From NCBI RefSeq assembly GCF_001484765.1, contig NZ_LLXO01000017.1:1-64000 (forward strand): a DNA stretch of 64,000 nt. Direction: 5' to 3'. Shown here in pieces: positions 52,995 to 61,256 of this stretch. Numbering within the stretch: the first letter of the stretch is position 1; every line of letters begins with the position of its first letter. The DNA comes from Entomohabitans teleogrylli. Lineage in GTDB: Bacteria > Pseudomonadota > Gammaproteobacteria > Enterobacterales > Enterobacteriaceae. A program made the position numbers and the translations under genes. A model generated the notes under the pieces. That model did not search any database. It was not told the DNA's origin and saw nothing but the letters and a program-made list of their open reading frames with translations.

Positions 52995-54269
52995 ATGACA
53001 ACCATAGATAATCAAACATTAGTGAAATGGCGGCGTGAGTTTCACCGTTACCCGGAAACGGGCTGGGGCGAGTTTGTGACCACCGCGAAGCTTATCGAAA
53101 CCCTTGAGGCGATGGGGCACCGGGTGTTGACCGGGACTCAGGTGATCAATCCCGGATTTGTGCGCGGACGTAATCCGGGTGTGGTGGAGAAAGCGAGGTT
53201 GGCCGCAAAAGCACAGGGAGTCTCCGATGCGCTGTTAGCCCGCATCGGCGAATATACCGGGTGCGCGGTAGTTTTTGATACCGGTCGCCCTGGCCCAACC
53301 GTCGCGTTGCGCTTTGATATCGACTGCGTGAGCGTTCAGGAAACCGCGCTGGCCGAACATGTGCCGAATCAGCAAGGTTTTGGATCCACTAACCCCGGCT
53401 ATATGCACGCCTGCGGGCACGACGGCCATGCGGCGATCGGGCTGGGGGTGGCGCGCTGGTTGATGGAAAATCAGGACCCGCCGCTGCGGGGGATCGTCAA
53501 ACTTATTTTTCAGCCTGCGGAAGAGGGGGTTCGCGGCGCGCGACCTATCGCCGAAAGCGGCATTCTCGACGATGTTGACTATTTCGCCTGTGGTCATCTT
53601 GGCTGCGACATCCCCAGTGGCGTGGTGGTTGCCGCGCCGGAGCGCTATCTTTCGACCCTGAAGATGGACCTGCGCTTTAAGGGTAAGGCCGCGCATGCCG
53701 GCATGGAACCGCACGCCGGGAAAAACGCGCTGCTGGCCGCCTGCAATGCCACGGTGCAGATAATGAGTTTGCCCACCCACGGCGAAGGGATGACCCGGGT
53801 TAACGTCGGGGTGCTGAAAGCCGGAGAGGGGCGCAATGTGATCCCGTCGTTTGCCGAAATGCAGATCGAGGTACGCGGCGAAAACGAAAAGATTAACAAC
53901 TATATGACCGAGGAGGCCCTGAGACGCGCCCACGGCGTGGCGCAGAGCTTTGACGTCGAGCTGGAAACAGAAGTGATGGGGGAAGCGGTTGATTTCGTGC
54001 CGGATGAGGAAATGACCGCGTATGTCACGGAAGTCGCCCGGGCGCTGCCGGCCGTAAAAGAGGTGCGTCGCACCATGAATTTCAATGGTAGCGACGACGC
54101 GACGCTGTTGATTAAACGCGTGCAGGCCCACGGTGGCAAGGCCGCTTATTTCGTTATCGGCAGTGATATTAAAGCCGGCCACCATCAGGCTGAGTTTGAT
54201 ATTGATGAAAGCCAGCTGTTTACCGGGTTTGCGATTTTCACCGGTCTGCTTAAACGTCTGTCGGCCTGA
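52995..54269 (+). CDS. M20 family amidohydrolase, AbgA-like
   Basis: 424 residues from ATG 52995. Zinc ligands are visible in HACGHDGH and in FQPAEEGVRGARP; KMDLRFKGKAAHAGMEPHAG is the dimerisation lid, and GSDDATLLIKRVQAHGG near the end is typical of the AbgA (p-aminobenzoyl-glutamate hydrolase subunit A) branch. Members hydrolyse N-acyl amino acids or peptides. No AbgB partner gene is next to it. The context with asparaginase and DcuC suggests an N-acyl-aspartate or acyl-glutamate type substrate (inference). Confidence 0.82.
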   Translation: MTTIDNQTLVKWRREFHRYPETGWGEFVTTAKLIETLEAMGHRVLTGTQVINPGFVRGRNPGVVEKARLAAKAQGVSDALLARIGEYTGCAVVFDTGRPGPTVALRFDIDCVSVQETALAEHVPNQQGFGSTNPGYMHACGHDGHAAIGLGVARWLMENQDPPLRGIVKLIFQPAEEGVRGARPIAESGILDDVDYFACGHLGCDIPSGVVVAAPERYLSTLKMDLRFKGKAAHAGMEPHAGKNALLAACNATVQIMSLPTHGEGMTRVNVGVLKAGEGRNVIPSFAEMQIEVRGENEKINNYMTEEALRRAHGVAQSFDVELETEVMGEAVDFVPDEEMTAYVTEVARALPAVKEVRRTMNFNGSDDATLLIKRVQAHGGKAAYFVIGSDIKAGHHQAEFDIDESQLFTGFAIFTGLLKRLSA

Positions 54270-54344
54270 GGCGCTGATGTGAACAATGGCGGTGATGCAT
54301 CTGGAGCCGCCGCCGGGTTTATGACTTTTAAAAGGGGTGTGATG

Positions 54345-55397
54345 ATGAAAAGAACGCTTTTAAGCGCGCTGCTGACCGGCGTGCTGGTATATGCCGCAAC
54401 GCCAGTGTCTGCGGCGACGGATACCGTGAAGCCGGCGATTACCATTCTGGCGACCGGCGGCACCATTGCCGGCAGCTCGGCATCGAATACCGATACCACT
54501 GACTATAAAGCCGGTTCGCTGGGTATTGATGTGCTGATGAAAGCGGTACCGGAAATGAATGATGTGGCGACAGTAAAAGGCGAGCAGATTTCCAATACTA
54601 TCAGCGGCAATATCAGCAGCTCAATTTTGCTGACGCTCAGCAAGCGGATCAATGGGCTGCTGGGCAGTGAAGGCCAGCAAGGGGTGGTGATCACCCACGG
54701 TACTGATACCATTGAAGAAACCGCCTTCTTTCTCGATCTCACGGTAAAAAGCGATAAGCCGGTGGTGCTGGTCGGCGCTATGCGTCCGGCGACGGCAATC
54801 AGTGCCGATGGTCCGATGAACCTGCTGGAGGCGGTGACGCTGGCGGCGGATAGCAAAGCGCAGAAGCGCGGCGTAATGGTGGTACTGAATGACCGTATCG
54901 GTTCGGCGTTTTATACCAGCAAAACCAACTCCACCACCCTCGACACTTTTAAAGCCTATGATCCGGGCTACCTGGGGGTATTTGTCAGCGGTAAACCGAA
55001 GTTCTACTTCACCCCGGCGCAGCCGGTTGACCGAAACTTTTTTGACGTCAGCAAACTGAACGACCTGCCGCCAGTGGAAATTCTCTATTCTTATCAGGAT
55101 CAACTGCCGGCCATGCTGGACGCCGCGGTGCAGAGCGGGGCGAAAGGTATCGTGATTGCCGGCAGCGGTAACGGCAATGTTTCGAGCAAAATGGAACAGG
55201 CGATTAAACAACTGAGCGAGAAAGGGGTACCGGTGGTGATGTCCGCCAGAACCGGATCGGGCTATGTGAGCACTAAGTCGTTCGCCATTGGCGCGGGTTT
55301 CCTTAATCCGCAGAAATCGCGCATTCTGCTCCAGCTTGCTCTGGCCAGCGGTGCAGATCTGAAGCAAACCGCGCAATATTTTGACAGCCAACGCTAG
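54345..55397 (+). CDS. Periplasmic type II L-asparaginase
   Basis: 350 residues from ATG 54345 (AAAAGGGGTG site), signal peptide ending PVSA. ILATGGTIAGS holds the first catalytic threonine and VVITHGTDTIEETAFFL the second with Asp; the lysine is in VLVGAMRPATAISADGP region as in AnsB. It deaminates asparagine to aspartate in the periplasm, feeding the DcuC-type carrier encoded upstream. Length is as for E. coli AnsB (348). Confidence 0.92.
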   Translation: MKRTLLSALLTGVLVYAATPVSAATDTVKPAITILATGGTIAGSSASNTDTTDYKAGSLGIDVLMKAVPEMNDVATVKGEQISNTISGNISSSILLTLSKRINGLLGSEGQQGVVITHGTDTIEETAFFLDLTVKSDKPVVLVGAMRPATAISADGPMNLLEAVTLAADSKAQKRGVMVVLNDRIGSAFYTSKTNSTTLDTFKAYDPGYLGVFVSGKPKFYFTPAQPVDRNFFDVSKLNDLPPVEILYSYQDQLPAMLDAAVQSGAKGIVIAGSGNGNVSSKMEQAIKQLSEKGVPVVMSARTGSGYVSTKSFAIGAGFLNPQKSRILLQLALASGADLKQTAQYFDSQR

Positions 55398-55412
55398 GGG
55401 AGTTGTACTGAT

Positions 55413-55441
55413 ACCCGGGTAGCGCAGTGTGCCACCCGGGT
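55413..55441. terminator. Hairpin between asparaginase and the cas3 remnant
   Basis: ACCCGGGT occurs at 55413-55420 and again at 55434-55441; as a self-complementary unit the two copies form a long GC stem, followed by TTTC. It separates the convergent asparaginase and cas3 transcripts. Confidence 0.65.
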
Positions 55442-55504
55442 TTCAGTGACGCGGACGGGTTTCTTTTTGTACGATTTCCATCAACGCTGTCCCGCCTTTG
55501 CTTA

Positions 55505-57333
55505 TTAAACAATGGGCTCGCCGATGAGCCCGGTTCGCCTGCTGTAATAAGGTGCTTCTCCCGTTTCCGACACCAGCACAATTTGCCCGGCGGGGCGGTG
55601 ATAGCGGTTGCGGAACTGCTCCAGCGCTTCTTCATCGGGACATAAAAACCCGGCGGACCTTTTTTGCCACCATGACCGTCGCACTGATAGCCGACTCATC
55701 TCCCAGCGGAAATCGCCTTCAGGCTCAACGGGATGTAATTCCCCCATGTCATCCTGCCAGGCGAGATAAACATCCACGCTCTCTTCGCCCAGTCGGGTCG
55801 AAAACTCCCGGTCGCTGTCCCACAAAAAATCGCTCGCCTCCCGGCTATAGCCTTTATCGTGGCGTAACAGATTTTGCGCGGCGACCGATCGTTGGCTCAG
55901 TACTTTACCGAAGGCCATATCCGAGAGCGTCTCCAGACCCGGTGGGGCGGCAATTTTGTGTTCATAGACGCCATCGACCAACTGGCGGGCATTCTCCGGC
56001 ATGCGAATTTCGCCGTACTGGCGTAGTAGCGCCTGGGTGCGCCATAAGCAGGCGTGATCAGGATAAACAAAACCGGTTCCCTGCAGCGACGGCCCCAGCC
56101 AGCCGGGTTCAGCCTCAGGCTGCCAGTCCGGCGCTAAAATATGTAAAACCGGCGGCTGGCGTTCGTCGGGGAGTGCCGCTTTGCTCTGGCCGCTGGCATC
56201 GCGGATATGGCGCTGTAGCCGCCCGGCGCGCTGGATTAACAGGTCGATGGGCGCCAGATCGGAGATCATCCAGTCAAAATCGAGATCGAGACTTTGCTCC
56301 ACCACCTGGGTGGCGATCAGAACTTTACCCCGGCGTTCTGACACAGGAGCACGGTTGCCGAACCAGCTCAGGGTTTTATCCTCAATCGCGATCCTGTCGG
56401 TGAAAGCGAAACGGCTATGGAACAGCAGTAAATTCTGCTCTGGAATAATGCCTTCCTGTAACAGTTGCTGAAAAATCTCCAGGGCATCATCGACGGTATT
56501 ACGAATCCAGCAAATACACTGACCGGCTGCGACAACGCGGTAAATAATATCCAGCGCTTCACTGCGCTGGTGGAGCCAGTTAATTGCGACAGTGCGCTGG
56601 ACCTCCGGACGAGTGGCCAGCGGCTGTTCCTCCAGCCCGTTGGCAGAGAGATGACTCAGCCAGGGATATCCCGCATTATCACTGGCTTCGGCTGCGGGGA
56701 ATCTGGCTCCCTCGCTAAAGGCGCTGAGTAGCTTTTCCCGTAGCGCGGCGGGAAGCGTGGCGCTGAGAATAATCGCGCTGCCACCTTGTGCGGCATGGAA
56801 ATGCAGTAATCCTTCCAGTAGCTTTACCATATAGCCATCGTAGGCGTGGACTTCGTCCAGCAACAGAATCTTGTCACGCATCCCCAGCAGTCTCATTGAC
56901 TGATGGCGAAACGGCATCACTGCCATTAGCAATTGATCGAGGGTACCAACACCGACCTCCGCCAGTAGCGCTTTCTTTCGCGAATCGGCAAACCAGGCGT
57001 GGCATTCCCCCATCGCATTGACATCATCGTGCGCGTAATTTTCCGCTGTCTGCTCCGATGGTTGCCAGACGGATTGCCGGAAGGCGTCTGACATTTCCCG
57101 GCCGCCGTGCGCCAGGATGAGCGATGGTCGTGTGTTATCGGCAAACAGCGCATGGTAAGCCGCTGCCAGGCGCTGATACATGGCATTTGCCGTGGCCATC
57201 GTCGGCAAACCAACATACAGTCCCTGGCCTTTGCTGGCGGACATCAGACGGTGGGTGAGGATGAGTGCGGCTTCGGTCTTTCCGGCGCCGGTGACATCTT
57301 CGAGGATGACAAGCTGTGGGCCGGGGGCGGAAA
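55505..57333 (-). pseudogene. cas3: cas3 (type I-E) lacking its N-terminal HD nuclease domain
   Basis: About 609 codons remain of a gene that normally encodes close to 900 residues. The helicase is complete: Walker A TGAGKTEAALIL (about 57260-57295), DEAD-type LLLDEVHAYDGY, SATLPAALREKLL, QRAGRLQRH and the C-terminal domain to the stop at 55505. The frame upstream of Walker A reads only 11 more residues (LSAPGPQLVIL) before it enters the first CRISPR repeat; no start codon is present and a stop occurs in the first spacer. The HD domain (about 290 residues) and every other cas gene are absent. Interference is impossible from this locus. Confidence 0.9.
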
Positions 57334-58461
57334 GAGTTCCCCGCGCCAGCGGGGATAAACCGGTATCCCATCAGAACGCCGCCGCCAATTTTAGGAGTTC
57401 CCCGCGCCAGCGGGGATAAACCGTGATCGATATAGCCAGGAACGGCATAGGTCGGGAGTTCCCCGCGCCAGCGGGGATAAACCGATCTGGCGGTGGTGGG
57501 ACTGGGGGCTGCAGTCGAGTTCCCCGCGCCAGCGGGGATAAACCGATTATTCCGCATTCAGCACGAGCTAATGCCGCCGAGTTCCCCGCGCCAGCGGGGA
57601 TAAACCGACAGGACACGATCCTTTATCCGGCGAACAACCGAGTTCCCCGCGCCAGCGGGGATAAACCGACGCTCTGGCTGTAATGCGTGCACATGACGCA
57701 GAGTTCCCCGCGCCAGCGGGGATAAACCGCAGTCCCTGTTCCGCGTGGGTGAGGGTAACACGAGTTCCCCGCGCCAGCGGGGATAAACCGTCATAACATA
57801 ATCAGGGCACCCGCCAGTTTGGGAGTTCCCCGCGCCAGCGGGGATAAACCGTACAACTCTGACGTGATAACACTGATCCTGAGGAGTTCCCCGCGCCAGC
57901 GGGGATAAACCGAAAAATTTCCTGGATTGAGTGAAGATGAGATCGAGTTCCCCGCGCCAGCGGGGATAAACCGCATATCACCTCATGGCGTCGGCTGGCG
58001 AAACAGAGTTCCCCGCGCCAGCGGGGATAAACCGGTGGCGACGGGAATTATTGCATTGCACGCCGCGAGTTCCCCGCGCCAGCGGGGATAAACCGGTTCA
58101 CGACTTCCGGCCAGTGACTGGCCAGCAGAGTTCCCCGCGCCAGCGGGGATAAACCGGCCTGACGCTTAACAACGCCAGCGCTTTTTTGGAGTTCCCCGCG
58201 CCAGCGGGGATAAACCGCGGGCCGGACCTTTTCTTTTAGGTAGACGATAGAGTTTCCCGCGCCAGCGGGGATAAACCGGTCATCACTGGCACCGTATAAT
58301 TTCAGTTCTTGAGTTCCCCGCGCCAGCGGGGATAAACCGTCATATCTTCTAAATCCACATCACATAAATATGTGTTCCCCGCGCCAGCGGGGATAAACCG
58401 CAATCTGATCTGGCGCTTATCCTCAAAATTGCGAGCTCCCCGCGCCAGCGGGAAAAAACCA
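57334..58461 (+). CRISPR. Type I-E CRISPR array, 19 repeats and 18 spacers, leaderless
   Basis: 29-base repeats beginning GAGTTCCCCGCGCCAGCGG and ending GATAAACCG start at 57334, 57395, 57456, 57517, 57579, 57640, 57701, 57762, 57823, 57884, 57945, 58006, 58067, 58128, 58189, 58250, 58311, 58372 and 58433. Spacers are 32 bases, the fourth 33. Repeats 16 (GAGTTTCCC) and 18 (GTGTTCCCC) have single changes; repeat 19 is degenerate (GAGCTCCCC, end GGGAAAAAACCA), which marks the leader-distal end on the right. The leader should be left of 57334, but cas3 sequence is there instead. Repeat sequence is that of E. coli type I-E. Confidence 0.98.
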
Positions 58462-58471
58462 GTCAATGTGC

Positions 58472-58648
58472 TTATTTAATTAAATATTTTAAGAATATAT
58501 AGAGTAAAATAATTATAGATACTACTGCAATACCCCATGTATATTCAGGTATAAATATATTTGCTATATATACTATAATAGAAGTTAATATTATAATGAT
58601 ATATACTGATAACTGTGACCAGATATCTAACAGGAGTCTTTTTATCAT
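58472..58648 (-). CDS. Small membrane protein with two transmembrane segments
   Basis: 58 residues, starting by an ATGA overlap with the upstream gene's stop. It is nearly all hydrophobic: SVYIIIILTSIIVYIANIFI and, after EYTWG, IAVVSIIILLYIFLKYLI, with a basic N terminus MIKRLLLD. Very AT-rich. Shape fits a small inner-membrane immunity protein or holin-like toxin. It is the last gene of a three-frame minus unit ending 10 bases from the degenerate last CRISPR repeat. Confidence 0.6.
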   Translation of the reverse strand: MIKRLLLDIWSQLSVYIIIILTSIIVYIANIFIPEYTWGIAVVSIIILLYIFLKYLIK

Positions 58649-58854
58649 AAGTCTCTCAATATATTTTGTATGATATTTCGTACTTCTTTCTCATTATTAA
58701 TGCCTGCGTATCCTAAATAAGGTTTTAATATGGGCTCAACAAATATGTAACTCGTTTCTGGTCGTTTGTTATATAGCATCCAATAAAATTCAGGATCTAC
58801 AGTTTTCAATCGCTCTTGTAACATGCCATAATGTTGTATGATACTTAAACCCAT
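58645..58854 (-). CDS. Short AT-rich ORF, possibly the C-terminal part of the next upstream gene
   Basis: 69 residues (LSIIQHYGMLQERLKTVDPE and FVEPILKPYLGYAG). The same frame stays open upstream of its ATG for about 30 more codons (SIIARKVDLVKRATKRAM), overlapping the end of the 58878-59348 ORF. This suggests that both were once one protein of about 230 residues split by a frameshift; alternatively they are two coupled genes. No family recognised. Confidence 0.5.
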   Translation of the reverse strand: MGLSIIQHYGMLQERLKTVDPEFYWMLYNKRPETSYIFVEPILKPYLGYAGINNEKEVRNIIQNILRDL

Positions 58855-58877
58855 GGCTCTCTTGGTTGCTCTTTTTA

Positions 58878-59348
58878 CTAAGTCAACTTTCCTGGCGATG
58901 ATACTATTATATGTGCTAATCCGTGCGCTAAAGATCTATTTGTTACACTGGCTGGCGCAAATAAACCCGCTAAATAGATAGATCCACGTAGTGACTCGTT
59001 TCTCAGGTTCTCTTTCAGGATTTGTCTTTCTTTTTCACTTAAGTTTTCGTTTTCAGCTAATCTTTCAAAATATAATGTGAATATCTTTATGTGCTTATCT
59101 CTATTCATTATCATATTTGATAAATTACCCAGAGTCCTTATATCTTCATGTTTAAGTCTGGTACAAATATCCTTGTAATCATCGAAAGCACAAGAGCCAT
59201 ACCAACTTAGTCTTTCAATGCCTGAATATAAATATTTTAAAGTGTTTTTTGTATTTATTCCTGCTAATCTATGACCTTCAATTAAAGTTTTTGCTAATTT
59301 CCCGTCAGCTTCTTCTCTGGTACGTAAAGCTACCACTATATGATCCAT
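58878..59348 (-). CDS. AT-rich helical protein of unknown function, first gene of the unit
   Basis: 156 residues from ATG 59348 with an AAGGGAGTAAATT site. Helical and charged (EADGKLAKTLIEGHRLAGIN; FERLAENENLSEKERQILKE), with a hydrophobic segment near the end (GSIYLAGLFAPASVTNRSLA). The gene is followed by the 69-residue frame and the two-span membrane peptide. Composition is far more AT-rich than the surrounding chromosome. I can give no function; a toxin or effector with membrane immunity partner is one reading. Confidence 0.55.
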   Translation of the reverse strand: MDHIVVALRTREEADGKLAKTLIEGHRLAGINTKNTLKYLYSGIERLSWYGSCAFDDYKDICTRLKHEDIRTLGNLSNMIMNRDKHIKIFTLYFERLAENENLSEKERQILKENLRNESLRGSIYLAGLFAPASVTNRSLAHGLAHIIVSSPGKLT

Positions 59349-59383
59349 AATTTACTCCCTTTAAAATATAAATATACTTAAAA

Positions 59384-59412
59384 AGTGTACATTTTTTTTA
59401 AAGTGAGATCAA
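59384..59412 (-). promoter_or_regulatory. Promoter of the AT-rich minus-strand unit
   Basis: On the minus strand TTGATC (59412-59407) and TACACT (59389-59384) are 17 bases apart. Two direct copies of an ATTAAAGTT-like motif lie just upstream (59413-59440), possible regulator contacts. Confidence 0.55.
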
Positions 59413-59532
59413 CTTTAATTATATTAAAATAACTTTAATCAGGAAGAATTTATACACTGTGAGTCAATTAAATAGCTGCGCGGAATAGTAGATCACTTAA
59501 AGGGAACTCAGCCCGGATTGTGCGATCTGATT

Positions 59533-59759
59533 CTACCCGCCTAATATGGACATGCTTCTAAGCGAGGTTCTGGTTTTCAAATTGTCCCGGGCTGCGGCAG
59601 CCACACCAATGCGCTCAGCAAGCTTCAAAGCTTCGTTGCGAAATTCAGGTGTGTGTTGCTTACGTGGCTTCTTATTGATTGATGATGGTTTGTCATGAGT
59701 CACCTCTGGTTGAGAGTTTACTCACTTAGTCGTGTGTCCACTAATGCTGGGTAAGATCA
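59533..59759 (-). mobile_element. IS3-family remnant with the start of OrfA
   Basis: Read on the minus strand, the end TGATCTTACCCAGC (from 59759) with GTGGACACACGACTAAGTGA is an IS3-family terminal repeat region. A GTG at 59703 opens KKPRKQHTPEFRNEALKLAE, RIGVAAAAR, the helix-turn-helix start of OrfA, which after about 39 residues runs into unrelated sequence and stops at 59533. Everything downstream (rest of OrfA, OrfB, other end) is missing. Confidence 0.8.
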
Positions 59760-59788
59760 TCCTTGCTATGAAAGAGATTTTTGCTTTA

Positions 59789-59816
59789 GTGCTCCCCGGC
59801 TCGTGGGGATAAATCA
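59789..59816 (+). repeat. Isolated relic CRISPR repeat
   Basis: GTGCTCCCCGGCTCGTGGGG followed by ATAAATCA corresponds to the I-E repeat in the same orientation as the main array, with one loop base lost and a few substitutions. The palindromic CCCC/GGGG arms and the ATAAA end are kept. There is no second repeat at 61-base distance. Confidence 0.6.
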
Positions 59817-60129
59817 TCAAGGAATTGATTGGCGGATTTGAGCTCTTCCGGTATTTACGAACTGTTTAATTATTAAATATATTAATTATTTCACTTTTTA
59901 TATATGTGTTGATGATAGAAGTGAGAGTGATAAGTTTATGATGTCGGTTGATACTGGTAATTTCGGAAATTTCTGTTCAGATATATCCAGGGGAGTGTCG
60001 ATCGTTAGTCATCTCAACAGTGGAAGGCATCAATCTGAGTGAGTTTTTTCTGTATAAGAAAAAGACAGTTGGCACTCTGAAGTCATAGTGTTATTTTAGT
60101 TGAAGCGGGCATGGGGGCCTGGAGAGCAA

Positions 60130-60696
60130 ATGTTGTATAAGGATATTTTATTCATGACAGATGACATGGAAATAAAAGAGGGAACATTGCGGCTTCTGAC
60201 AACGGGTGAGATACGTCTGTCCAGGTCCGTATTTGGTAATTCTATTAAATATAACCAGGTGTGGGTGCACTGTGACAGCTATTTCCCGTTCGGTTTACAA
60301 AATCCAAAATATGCTATGGCGCCGAATGGAGAACTATGGTTCAGAGAAGAGTTGTACCGATCGGATTTTTCATTAGCCAGCATTAACGAACAGCATACAT
60401 TTATTCATGAGATGGCGCATGTCTGGCAGCGCTATAATGGGATGTGGGTCAGAGTAAGAGGTCTTTTTAGTTGGGCGGCTGACTATAAATATCGACTGGA
60501 TGGGAAAAAATTATTAAAAGATTATTCAATGGAGCAACAGGCATCGATTATTGCGGATTACTGGCTTCTGCGTCAATATGGACACAGAAAGTGGCTGGAC
60601 TTTACTAATCGAGGCGTTAATTTTCAGGGCGTCAGTGATGAAAATATTATCACCATGTATGAGCAGGTACTTTCTCAATTTCTTGAAAAAAGGTAA
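60130..60696 (+). CDS. Zinc-metallopeptidase-like T6SS-associated effector candidate
   Basis: 188 residues from ATG 60130 (GGAGAGCAA site; a TTG at 60100 is also in frame). THFIH-type INEQHTFIHEMAHVWQRYNG carries an HExxH zinc site. EIRLSRSVFGNSIKYNQVWV and YFPFGLQNPKYAMAPNGELW are typical of Vgr-related effector proteins found beside T6SS genes. No signal peptide, as expected for a T6SS cargo. It is followed by a lipoprotein gene 5 bases later, an effector-immunity layout. Role is inferred from family resemblance and context. Confidence 0.7.
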   Translation: MLYKDILFMTDDMEIKEGTLRLLTTGEIRLSRSVFGNSIKYNQVWVHCDSYFPFGLQNPKYAMAPNGELWFREELYRSDFSLASINEQHTFIHEMAHVWQRYNGMWVRVRGLFSWAADYKYRLDGKKLLKDYSMEQQASIIADYWLLRQYGHRKWLDFTNRGVNFQGVSDENIITMYEQVLSQFLEKR

Positions 60697-60701
60697 CCGC
60701 A

Positions 60702-61112
60702 ATGAAAATGATTTTATATGCCGGCGTGCTAATTTTACTTCTGACGGGGTGCATGCATGCGAATGATCCTCGCCCTGCGCAGCTTCGCGCAAAGGTTGTC
60801 GCCATAGCTGATCACGTTTGCGTCATGGTTCAACCCGAAGGAGATGAAAAGATTGTGACCGTAAGCATTGCTGAGGTGGGTAATGATAATAATAAACTGG
60901 ATAAATATGATCTTGCCATTCCGCCAGCAGGCAGTAAATGTGTTCCGGACTTTGGTTTTGTTTTTGATGTCGGCAAGTCTTATAACTTTAGCGTGATTCT
61001 TGAGTCGCCAGAGAAGAAAGGGAAAGGCAGATTTCCTGCGGCGCGTATATATAATGCAGGATTCACGCTCTGGAGTAATGATGGGAAATTAGCAGTCAAT
61101 CCGCTTTATTAA
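60702..61112 (+). CDS. Putative T6SS immunity lipoprotein
   Basis: 136 residues with lipobox LLLTGC (Cys17) after a short hydrophobic leader, and a mature beta-rich part (VTVSIAEVGNDNNKLDKYDL; FPAARIYNAGFTLW). It matches the shape of small periplasmic lipoproteins annotated as T6SS immunity. A periplasmic location fits protection against a peptidase acting on the cell wall or envelope proteins. AAAGGTAACCGCA is the ribosome site. Confidence 0.7.
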   Translation: MKMILYAGVLILLLTGCMHANDPRPAQLRAKVVAIADHVCVMVQPEGDEKIVTVSIAEVGNDNNKLDKYDLAIPPAGSKCVPDFGFVFDVGKSYNFSVILESPEKKGKGRFPAARIYNAGFTLWSNDGKLAVNPLY

Positions 61113-61146
61113 TCAGGTCACCGATTTTGTTTACTACATTCTGGAT

Positions 61147-61236
61147 AAGATTCCTCCGTCAGCGGGGATAAACCGGCCGCCGCAGTTATCGGCGCCGGTG
61201 TTATTGCGAGTTCCCCGCATCAGCGAGGGAACTCCC
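61147..61236 (+). CRISPR. Relic two-repeat, one-spacer CRISPR array
   Basis: A degenerate 29-base repeat (61147-61175, ending GCGGGGATAAACCG), a 32-base spacer (61176-61207, starting GCCGCCGCAGTTATCGG) and a second degenerate repeat (61208-61236, starting GAGTTCCCCGCATCAGCG). The 61-base period is exactly that of the main array and the orientation is the same. It lies 2.7 kb from the end of the main array. Confidence 0.8.
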
Positions 61237-61256
61237 GCAACCGTCCGCGCTATTAT

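Larger units (their letters stand above)
59349..60129. other. Intergenic stretch between two cargo units
   Basis: About 780 bases holding the promoter of the AT-rich minus unit, the IS3-family remnant (59533-59759) and a relic CRISPR repeat (59789-59816). Positions 59820-60129 are AT-rich with no supported gene and should contain the promoter of the next plus-strand unit. Confidence 0.6.

Noticed and set aside
53235-54185. 316-codon minus-strand ORF
   Set aside because: Antisense shadow of the M20 amidohydrolase, whose zinc-site motifs are on the plus strand; no ribosome site.
57135-57976. Several minus- and plus-strand ORFs across the CRISPR array (products with repeated GLSPLARGT or FIPAGAGN motifs)
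   Set aside because: They are translations of the 29-base repeat and its spacers; the periodic peptide follows the 61-base period.
57363-58432. Self-targeting spacers against the prophage in this window
   Set aside because: Reading the 18 spacers and the relic spacer by eye I saw no match to the prophage, but this needs a real alignment.
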